From positions 1 to 5,848 of the forward strand of contig CAMLMF010000183.1 of the NCBI GenBank assembly GCA_946480995.1: a DNA stretch of 5,848 nucleotides, read 5' to 3'. Positions within the stretch are counted from its first letter, which is position 1; each line of letters starts with the position of its first letter. Under the pieces are notes generated by a model that was given only the letters and a program-made list of their open reading frames with translations, ran no database searches and was not told where the DNA came from. This DNA is from an uncultured Bdellovibrio sp. (GTDB lineage: Bacteria > Bdellovibrionota > Bdellovibrionia > Bdellovibrionales > Bdellovibrionaceae). The position numbers were made by a program, and so were the translations under genes. This document shows positions 1 to 5,275 of the stretch, piece by piece.

Positions 1-1558
1 TTAAAAACTTTGTATCATCGCCAGCAACTGCCGAAGAAACCGGCAACCCATTCAGGCGACTGACGACAGTAGCACCTTGCGTACCTGTCACGTCACCAGC
101 AAGCGATCCAGAAAAATTTGCGCCCGTTGGCAAGTTGGTTAACAAAGAACCATCCACCGCAGGTAAGCGTCCGCTAGCACCCAACTGCACGATCTTTCCG
201 ACAGTTGTACCAGTATCAACTTCTAATTGATTTGAACCATTCAACTTTAAACCAGTTGAAACTGTGGTTTTCGCAAAAGCAGAAACACTTGGATCTGTTT
301 CGGAACCCACACCACTGTCAGTCGCACACTTCCATCCACCAGCCCCTGCATTCAGAGTGGAATCGTATTTCAACACTTCATTGTCAGCACAGGCTGTATT
401 TGCAGGTTTATAGTTAAAATACTTTCCTGCACCATTAAGAATCTTGTCGACAGAAATACCCGCTAATAAAGAGTCAGCGAATGTTCCTGAAGTAATTTTA
501 CTGGTCGGGAGGGCTGGAATGTCGGCGGCCACTAAGGCACCTTGTCCCGCCGTCACGCGACCTTGTGCATCGGTTGTGACTTTATAATAGTCACCAGCAG
601 TACCAACGCTAGATAAATTTAATGTCACTGATCCAGAAGTCCCGCCACCACTTAAGCCGGTTCCCGCAACGACGTCCGTGATATCACCGCTGCCGCCACC
701 CGAAGGTGCGATACAGTCAAATCCGCTGCCGTCTGATTTCGGACGAAGAAATTTATCAGTACCACAAGTTGTCGGTAAGTCAGATTTAGCAAACGTTTTT
801 ACAGAAGGATCTGTTTCTGCAGTCAAAGGAGTTGTCGCAACCCAACTTGACCCGTTCCATCCTAAAGATTGACCTGAGGATAAAGCGGGAAGGGAAGAGC
901 CATTCAGTTGATTGCTTTTCGCGTACTGTGTGCTTACGCCCGTAATTAAATTCATGAGCTCAGTGAATTGACTTGAGCTCATCGGAGCAGCATTGCCGCT
1001 GCTTAAGCGCACGACAGAGTTCGCTGGTGTGCCGCCAATTTTTTGCGCGTCATAGGCGCCGACCGCTAAAGGAACGAAGCCAATGTCCGTGATTGGAAGC
1101 ACTTGTTCGCCAGCACCAGAGTTGTCATCAAAAGAAACTAAAAGCTGACGCTGATCCAAGGACTGGGCTGTATAAGAGTGTCCTCCGGTGTTACAAGTAA
1201 ATTTTGGATAGTTCGTGCGGCTCAAAGTTACGTTCGGGTTGTTGGAGAAAATATCTTCCAAGCTTATTCCCGGATCAGAAGTAGCAGAACGATTTCCTAC
1301 GCCATCACCGATAGGGATAACGAAGATACCGTTTGAATTGACCATAGAAACTGTGCGTGACTCTTCATACAAAAGGCATTTGCCAGGATTTGGACTGTAA
1401 ATGCGAATGCGAAAAGTGACGGCAGAGCTTTCCACCGGACGATCGGCAGAATCTAAAATTCTTCCATGATAGGTGATAACGGCACCGGCCAAAGCCCCTT
1501 GTGAATAAGCGGCTGCAAATGCGATTATCAATGCCATCAAAAACTTACTGCGAGGCAT
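1..1558 (-). CDS. Secreted mosaic tail-fibre-like adhesin, MAT-type (N-terminal 519 residues; C-terminus beyond the left edge)
   Basis: The frame is open without a stop from ATG at 1558 to the window edge (codons 1-519). The start is set by an AAGGAG Shine-Dalgarno at 1566-1571, 7 nt upstream. Residues 1-24 form a Sec signal peptide (basic start, hydrophobic core, probable cleavage ALA|GA at 24/25). Residues 26 to about 165 look like a beta-rich globular domain (VITYHGRILD at 27-36, cysteines 61 and 122). The rest is low-complexity, Gly/Ser/Thr-rich and phage-fibre-like: YDAQ at 169-172, ETDPSV at 248 and 420, GDIT...GTGLSGGG at 291-306, TDAQGRVTAG at 329-338, SKITSGTF at 353-360 and GDVTGTQGATVV at 488-499. 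Cysteines 265/282 and 390/411 bracket two similar short loops. Proteins of this style are abundant in Bdellovibrio, where MAT fibres are implicated in prey recognition; a role in adhesion here is inferred. The C-terminal tip, possibly with an S74-type chaperone, is not visible. It follows the lipoprotein gene by 20 bp, probably in one operon. Confidence 0.82.
   Translation of the reverse strand, partial: MPRSKFLMALIIAFAAAYSQGALAGAVITYHGRILDSADRPVESSAVTFRIRIYSPNPGKCLLYEESRTVSMVNSNGIFVIPIGDGVGNRSATSDPGISLEDIFSNNPNVTLSRTNYPKFTCNTGGHSYTAQSLDQRQLLVSFDDNSGAGEQVLPITDIGFVPLAVGAYDAQKIGGTPANSVVRLSSGNAAPMSSSQFTELMNLITGVSTQYAKSNQLNGSSLPALSSGQSLGWNGSSWVATTPLTAETDPSVKTFAKSDLPTTCGTDKFLRPKSDGSGFDCIAPSGGGSGDITDVVAGTGLSGGGTSGSVTLNLSSVGTAGDYYKVTTDAQGRVTAGQGALVAADIPALPTSKITSGTFADSLLAGISVDKILNGAGKYFNYKPANTACADNEVLKYDSTLNAGAGGWKCATDSGVGSETDPSVSAFAKTTVSTGLKLNGSNQLEVDTGTTVGKIVQLGASGRLPAVDGSLLTNLPTGANFSGSLAGDVTGTQGATVVSRLNGLPVSSAVAGDDTKFL
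269..301 (-). repeat. ETDPSV-xx-FAK motif, copy 2 (residues 420-430 of the fibre)
   Basis: Reads ETDPSVSAFAK. It follows the second cysteine-bracketed loop (390-411), whereas copy 1 precedes the first loop, so the modules are shuffled rather than simply tandem. The motif recurs in fibre-type proteins of Bdellovibrio and elsewhere (recalled family knowledge); it probably marks a junction between shaft segments. Confidence 0.75.
785..817 (-). repeat. ETDPSV-xx-FAK motif, copy 1 (residues 248-258 of the fibre)
   Basis: Reads ETDPSVKTFAK. It is one of two copies 172 residues apart in the fibre protein. Eleven residues align with two differences (KT versus SA), while the codons differ more than the residues. 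This is a protein-level module rather than a recent DNA duplication. It directly precedes the first cysteine-bracketed loop (265-282). Confidence 0.75.
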
Positions 1559-1565
1559 TTTAAAA

Positions 1566-1571
1566 CTCCTT
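1566..1571 (-). promoter_or_regulatory. Shine-Dalgarno of the fibre gene
   Basis: AAGGAG on the minus strand with 7 nt to ATG at 1558. It fixes the start of the edge-truncated fibre gene, which a complete-ORF search misses. It lies in the 20-bp gap after the lipoprotein stop codon, so the gap has room for a ribosome binding site but not for a separate promoter. Confidence 0.85.
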
Positions 1572-1578
1572 ACGCAAT

Positions 1579-1872
1579 TTACTCGTTATACAGAGTCGCT
1601 TGAACGTTTGTTTTCACTTTATAGTTCTTAGACGTAATCACTTCGTTTGCGCCACCTTGGTAGGTGAATGAAGACTGAACCTTATAGTTTTGTGCAGTCA
1701 CCACACCTTGTTGGCTTCCTGCGACCACTTCTTTATTCGAAGTTTTAAAATTATAGATAATTTCTTTGACCGACTCAGACAGGTCCGCAATGTTCGCATC
1801 AAGTGAACAACCTGAAAGCAACACAGCGCAGGTCGCGCAAATAGATGTTAAGGCGATTTTCTTTCTTAACAT
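1579..1872 (-). CDS. Small lipoprotein encoded upstream of the fibre gene
   Basis: A 97-residue protein with a lipoprotein signal peptide: basic MLRKK, a hydrophobic stretch, and lipobox LLSGC with the lipidated cysteine at residue 22. Ser at +2 would favour the outer membrane under E. coli rules. The mature part is about 75 residues. It has a short, possibly helical stretch (about 26-45), then a polar segment with two similar units 21 residues apart: VVTAQNYKV (57-65) and VITSKNYKV (78-86). Each NYKV is followed by alternating Ser/Thr/hydrophobic residues, suggesting short beta strands. The start is supported by AGGGAG at 1878-1883, 5 nt from ATG. I recognise no catalytic domain. It sits 20 bp upstream of the fibre gene, with which it is probably co-transcribed. 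I recall similar lipoproteins beside fibre genes in Bdellovibrio. A role as outer-membrane anchor or assembly partner of the fibre is inference only. Confidence 0.85.
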   Translation of the reverse strand: MLRKKIALTSICATCAVLLSGCSLDANIADLSESVKEIIYNFKTSNKEVVAGSQQGVVTAQNYKVQSSFTYQGGANEVITSKNYKVKTNVQATLYNE

Positions 1873-1918
1873 AAGATCTCCCTACTACGTCCAAAAAAAC
1901 CGATTTTTTACACACATC

Positions 1919-1946
1919 TTATCGGCATTATTCGGGAAAAACGGAG
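1919..1946 (-). promoter_or_regulatory. Candidate sigma-28 (FliA)-type promoter for the lipoprotein-fibre operon
   Basis: The minus strand carries GCCGATAA at 1926-1919, an exact match to the sigma-28 -10 consensus (TAAAGTTT-N11-GCCGATAA). The upstream box is weak: CTCCGTTT at 1946-1939 keeps only the GTTT half, and the spacer is 12 nt instead of 11. Transcription would start near 1911, giving a leader of about 40 nt to ATG at 1872. The overlapping ATAAGAT could instead serve as a sigma-70 -10, but no good -35 stands in front of it. The position is right for a promoter; the sigma factor is tentative. Confidence 0.45.
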
Positions 1947-2004
1947 TTCTGCAGCTTAAAAAACAATCTGACTTTTTAGAACGTTTCAGAATGAGACATG
2001 AGAG

Positions 2005-2033
2005 AAGAACGCAACTGAGTTAGTTGCGTTCTT
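2005..2033 (-). terminator. Hairpin across the slt stop codon, probable terminator
   Basis: A perfect 12-bp inverted repeat (AAGAACGCAACT / AGTTGCGTTCTT) closes a 5-nt loop at 2017-2021. The slt stop codon TAA (2020-2022) lies at the loop-stem junction, so the last slt codons form the upstream arm. The tract after the hairpin on the minus strand is pyrimidine-rich (CTCTC) rather than a U run, so termination may be inefficient or the hairpin may mainly protect the mRNA 3' end. It separates slt from the lipoprotein-fibre unit. Confidence 0.55.
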
Positions 2034-4188
2034 TAAGGAGCAGGAGGTCTTCAGGGAAGGTTGTCGCACTGTCATGTTGAAGCAGGCGGCGATAGAAAAC
2101 ATAGTTACGCATAACTAACTTGATATAAGTCCGTGTCTCTTCGTAAGGCACTTCCTCGATGAACTCGACGGAATCCGCACGGAAGCGCGTTTTCAGCCAA
2201 CCGCGAATCGCGCTGTCATTGGCGTTGTAACCAGACACGGCCAAAATAAACTGGTTATCATATTTTTTCATCAGGGTCTTAAGCTCAAAAGCACCTAAGG
2301 GGATATTCACTTCGGGTTTGAATAAATCCAAAGCCTCGCCATAAGTCAGGGAGTTTTGTTTTGCTAATTGTTTGGCGATACTAGGCAGAAGTTGCATTAA
2401 GCCAAAAGCATCAGCGGGGCTGCGAGCTTCAGTATTAAAAGCTGACTCTTGACGAATGATGGAGAAAATAAATTCTGCCGGCACGCCACTTTTCGCTGAG
2501 GCGTTTAGAATAATATCTTCATACGCCTGCGGGAATAGCAAGTCGGGGTGATCGTTCAACAGTCGGTCTTTGACTTCCGGTTGCAAAGCGCCAATGGCCG
2601 AAAATAAGGGCAGATAAAGGCCGGTGCGTGCAAAACCCGAAGACATCGCAAGCCAGGTTTCTTCTGACGTCACATTTTTTTGGCGCAGATTTTCTGCGGC
2701 AGAGGTAAGAATTTTTTCTGCAAAAGGTTTTTCGTCGACAGCAATTAACCACTCTGTCACGAGGCGTGTCTGTGAATCGATTTCGCTGACATTAAAAAGA
2801 CTTAGGCCCTCAAGATCTTTTTGCCCAGCCTTCAAAGGAGAAAACGGCTGTTTTAATTCGCGCACTGCTAAAACGCCGTAATAACCCAGAGGATCTTCTT
2901 TGACCAAGCCTTGCAGTTCGTTGGTTGCTTCCACAGTCTTTTGCAGTTTCTGGTAAGAGCGTGCCAACCAAAAGCGCGCGCGGGATTTGTCGGCAGGATC
3001 TTTTACTAAGTCCTTCATTTGTTCAAAGCTGGTTTTCGCGTCTTCCCACTTTTCTAATTTATAATAGTTCCAAGATTTCAACCACGCGATCTTATCGCGC
3101 AAGCCCGGTAAGCTGATCGGCTGTTGGTAAGAGGCTTCAAAGTACTCTAAAGCTTTTGTGAAATTACCACGCTCTTCATCAATGCGACCTAGAATAAAAA
3201 ACACTTCATCCATCGGGTACATGCCACGCAAAAATTTGTGGGTTTCATTTAAAACCTGCACCGCGCGGGATGTTTGATCTTCGGTCCATAAAGTCTTAGC
3301 AAATAAAACCTGTGCATCGTGATAGCGGGCAACAGCTCTCCGATCTTTTTTATTTTTCTGAAATTCCGCCTTGGCCCAATTCACAAGGTCCGCTGTCGCA
3401 TTGATATATTCAGTGCGCTTCTGGGCAACTTTATAAGTTTGACGAATATTTTTTAAAGCCAGGAAGTACTCTTCCGTGCTTGTCGAAGGTGTTGCCAGAA
3501 TTTTACGATAGGTCGTTAAGGCTTTTTCAAATTCGCGATGAAAGCGGTAATCCATGGCCACATTGCCTAAGTCCCGCAACGTCGGCTCGGGATTTAAGCG
3601 CGGAGAGTTTTTGTAAAGGGCCGTTTGCACGGACTCGATGTCAGCTTTGGCCTCTAACTTTAAGGCCGCAGTCAAAGCCTTGATGTAAAGGTCTTCTTTG
3701 TTTTTCTTGTTACTCTCAAGCTTCGCTTTTTCCACGTAAGCGGCCAGATCATCTTTAAGGTCACTCGTTTCAAGAGCCTCTTTCAGTTTGATGTCCGCAA
3801 ACACATCGCGATACCAAGGAGCCACAGAGCCCGGAAGTTCGTTAAGCTTTTCGGTGTTGGGGCAGACTTCATAGGCGCGCAACAAAGCCAAATCATGTAA
3901 AGGGAAGCTGTGGTCTAAAGAAAGACCTTTGAATCCGGCGCAAGCCTCGGCGGGCTTAGATTCTTTTTTTTGTAAGGACAGAGTATAAGTCTTCCACCAA
4001 CGGATGTTGTCTTCTTTGGCGCCAACTTCTAGTTTTTCTAGGTCCGCAAGGGACGCTTTCTTCCACTTACTTAAGAATGTTGGCAGTGGCGGCGTTTCAC
4101 GTTTATCAATGCGCGTATCTAAGCGCGACGTCGAAGCACAACCCAGCAAAATAGAAAAAAAAGAAAGAGTGATAAATATCTTTGGCAT
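2020..4188 (-). CDS. slt: Lipoprotein-type soluble lytic murein transglycosylase (Slt family, GH23)
   Basis: A 722-residue protein expected to cleave the MurNAc-GlcNAc bond of peptidoglycan, leaving 1,6-anhydroMurNAc ends. Residues 1-17 are a signal peptide ending in LLGC, so Cys17 is probably lipidated, unlike the soluble E. coli Slt70. Residues of about 40-540 are almost entirely helical with TPR-like pairs, clearest at about 325-435, ending in a typical Slt GYYGVLA stretch (435-441). The catalytic SLT domain covers about 553-702: RQESAF with the acid/base Glu581, AFGLMQLLP (594-602), GYNAND (653-658) in place of the usual AYNAG, and YEETRTYIKLVMRNY (682-696). It is somewhat longer than Slt70. 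An in-frame TAA lies two codons upstream of ATG and the signal peptide begins there, so the start is secure, but no good Shine-Dalgarno precedes it. Likely roles are wall turnover or, in a predator, wall remodelling; the sequence does not say which. It is probably its own transcription unit between two terminators. Confidence 0.93.
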   Translation of the reverse strand: MPKIFITLSFFSILLGCASTSRLDTRIDKRETPPLPTFLSKWKKASLADLEKLEVGAKEDNIRWWKTYTLSLQKKESKPAEACAGFKGLSLDHSFPLHDLALLRAYEVCPNTEKLNELPGSVAPWYRDVFADIKLKEALETSDLKDDLAAYVEKAKLESNKKNKEDLYIKALTAALKLEAKADIESVQTALYKNSPRLNPEPTLRDLGNVAMDYRFHREFEKALTTYRKILATPSTSTEEYFLALKNIRQTYKVAQKRTEYINATADLVNWAKAEFQKNKKDRRAVARYHDAQVLFAKTLWTEDQTSRAVQVLNETHKFLRGMYPMDEVFFILGRIDEERGNFTKALEYFEASYQQPISLPGLRDKIAWLKSWNYYKLEKWEDAKTSFEQMKDLVKDPADKSRARFWLARSYQKLQKTVEATNELQGLVKEDPLGYYGVLAVRELKQPFSPLKAGQKDLEGLSLFNVSEIDSQTRLVTEWLIAVDEKPFAEKILTSAAENLRQKNVTSEETWLAMSSGFARTGLYLPLFSAIGALQPEVKDRLLNDHPDLLFPQAYEDIILNASAKSGVPAEFIFSIIRQESAFNTEARSPADAFGLMQLLPSIAKQLAKQNSLTYGEALDLFKPEVNIPLGAFELKTLMKKYDNQFILAVSGYNANDSAIRGWLKTRFRADSVEFIEEVPYEETRTYIKLVMRNYVFYRRLLQHDSATTFPEDLLLLKERN

Positions 4189-4252
4189 AACTTAGGTAGG
4201 CTACGCTGTTTTGCCGTAAAGAACAACCTCGACGAGCTAAAAAGCGGGGAGC

Positions 4253-4288
4253 AAAAAAAAGAAAAGGGCCGCGTTGCGCAGCCCTTTT
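4253..4288 (-). terminator. Intrinsic terminator after htpX
   Basis: On the minus strand, AAAAGGGC-TGCG-CAA-CGCG-GCCCTTTT forms a stem of up to 12 bp with one G-U pair and a 3-nt loop (4288-4262), followed by C and eight T (4260-4253). It begins 24 nt after the htpX stop codon. This is the strongest terminator in the window. It isolates slt from the clpA-htpX side, so slt needs its own promoter within 4189-4252. Confidence 0.93.
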
Positions 4289-4312
4289 GAGAATCAAAAT
4301 TTACTTTAAAAA

Positions 4313-5209
4313 TTAAAAACGACGAGCTTCCAAAGCTTTGATACGCACTTCTAAAGGCGGATGCGTCATAAATAATTTTCTCCAACCGTCTTTTTCGCGA
4401 TTTGAAATCATCAAAGTCGCTGTCGCACCTTCTTCAGGTGGGATTGGCAAGTCATAAACAGAGCGCAGCTTTTGCAAAGCCGCCACCATGCTGTCACGGG
4501 AAGAGTAAGCCGCACCACCTGCGTCTGCGCGGAACTCGCGACGACGAGAGAAGTAATTGACGACAATAGATCCCAACAGTGTGAAGGCGATGTCACCTAA
4601 GATCGTCACAACAAAGCGTACGATTTCACGGTAACGATCATCTACGTTTGACGCCACCAAGTTTGCTAAGATGCGCGAGAAGAACATCGCGAACGCATTC
4701 ACGATACCTTGGATCAAAGTCATTGTGACCATGTCGCCATTTGCAATATGCGCCACTTCATGGGCAAGTACCCCATCTACTTCTTTGTCGTTCATGCGTT
4801 GCAAAAGACCTGTTGAAACTGCAACTAAAGAGCTGCGTTTTGAAGGGCCCGTCGCGAAGGCATTGATGTCGACAGATTCATAGATGCCGACTTCAGGCAT
4901 TTTTGGTAATTTAGCTTTGCGTGCAAATTCGTGAACTTTTGCGACCAAAGCGCGAAGTTCTGGATTAGGATTGTTAGGTTCAATGATTTTTACACCATGG
5001 AACATCTTTGCCATCCATTTGGACATCAGCAAAGACACAAAGGCGCCGCCCATACCCCACACCAAGCAGAAAGCCATCAGTGTTGGCAGGTGAGAGTTCA
5101 GTCCCGTAAGACCGAAGTAACGGCTGACCAAAGACCATACGATCCCGATCGTGACCATGACTAACATGTTTGTTAAGATAAAAAGACCAATACGTTTTAA
5201 CATTGCCAT
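4313..5209 (-). CDS. htpX: HtpX, membrane zinc metalloprotease (M48B)
   Basis: A 298-residue protein, close to E. coli HtpX (about 293). HtpX is an inner-membrane protease with a cytoplasmic active site; it degrades damaged membrane proteins and in E. coli is under envelope stress control alongside FtsH. Two N-terminal membrane segments lie at about 6-29 and 39-62. The conserved INAFATGP stretch is at 115-122 and the zinc motif HEVAH at 150-154 (ligands His150 and His154, catalytic Glu151). Two more hydrophobic segments lie at about 161-187 and 196-219. The third ligand is probably Glu225 in SRRREFRADA, and the C-terminal THPPLEVRI (282-290) is typical. All key residues are present. The start at 5209 is preferred because AAGGAG (5217-5222) is 7 nt away; the next Met (5203) would be 13 nt away. 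It lies 66 bp after clpA and may be partly co-transcribed with it. Its leader contains the inverted repeat described separately. Confidence 0.96.
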   Translation of the reverse strand: MAMLKRIGLFILTNMLVMVTIGIVWSLVSRYFGLTGLNSHLPTLMAFCLVWGMGGAFVSLLMSKWMAKMFHGVKIIEPNNPNPELRALVAKVHEFARKAKLPKMPEVGIYESVDINAFATGPSKRSSLVAVSTGLLQRMNDKEVDGVLAHEVAHIANGDMVTMTLIQGIVNAFAMFFSRILANLVASNVDDRYREIVRFVVTILGDIAFTLLGSIVVNYFSRRREFRADAGGAAYSSRDSMVAALQKLRSVYDLPIPPEEGATATLMISNREKDGWRKLFMTHPPLEVRIKALEARRF

Positions 5210-5217
5210 TTAAGCAC

Positions 5218-5258
5218 TCCTTTTAGAGTCACTAATAATAATGATAACTCTAAAAGGA
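5218..5258 (-). promoter_or_regulatory. Perfect inverted repeat over the htpX Shine-Dalgarno (candidate SD-occluding hairpin or operator)
   Basis: TCCTTTTAGAGT (5258-5247 read on the minus strand) and ACTCTAAAAGGA (5229-5218) are perfect 12-bp complements separated by 17 bp. The downstream arm includes AAGGA of the AAGGAG ribosome binding site. In RNA started upstream of 5258 the stem would hide the SD. No T run follows, so it is not a terminator for clpA. If transcription starts inside the repeat, the upstream arm is never transcribed and the repeat can only act as DNA, for example as an operator. Confidence 0.6.
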
Positions 5259-5265
5259 ATGTCAA
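5235..5265 (-). promoter_or_regulatory. Candidate sigma-70 promoter for htpX
   Basis: A perfect TTGACA -35 lies at 5265-5260 on the minus strand, just after the clpA stop codon. The -10 is ambiguous within an AT-rich stretch: TATTAT at 5240-5235 (5 of 6, but a 19-bp spacer), or poorer matches at 16-18 bp. The upstream arm of the inverted repeat would fall between -35 and -10. Confidence 0.4.
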
Positions 5266-5275
5266 TGCTATCACA

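Noticed and set aside
954..982. ATGAGCTCA...TGAGCTCAT inverted repeat within the fibre gene
   Set aside because: Nine-base arms fall in ordinary codons (MSS...ELM) far from either gene end; probably chance.
205..1400. Plus-strand ORFs of 60-70 codons (205-417, 678-872, 1215-1400)
   Set aside because: They lie opposite the long minus-strand fibre frame, have composition of antisense translation and no ribosome binding site, and resemble no protein I know.
1891..1909. Poly-A/poly-T runs upstream of the lipoprotein as a terminator for slt
   Set aside because: No GC-rich stem precedes the T run on the minus strand, and the segment lies in the leader between the candidate promoter and the lipoprotein start.
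1766..2023. Plus-strand 85-codon ORF crossing the lipoprotein start and the intergenic gap
   Set aside because: It is antisense to the lipoprotein signal sequence, runs through the candidate promoter, and ends in the slt terminator hairpin; the protein has no recognisable features.
2519..3683. Small ORFs inside slt on both strands
   Set aside because: Shadow frames of a well-supported 722-residue coding sequence; Cys/Arg-rich translations typical of out-of-frame reading.
4106..4385. Two overlapping minus-strand ORFs (63 and 88 codons) in the htpX-slt gap
   Set aside because: They read through the intrinsic terminator (hence the Phe-rich stretches) and overlap the ends of htpX and slt in wrong frames.
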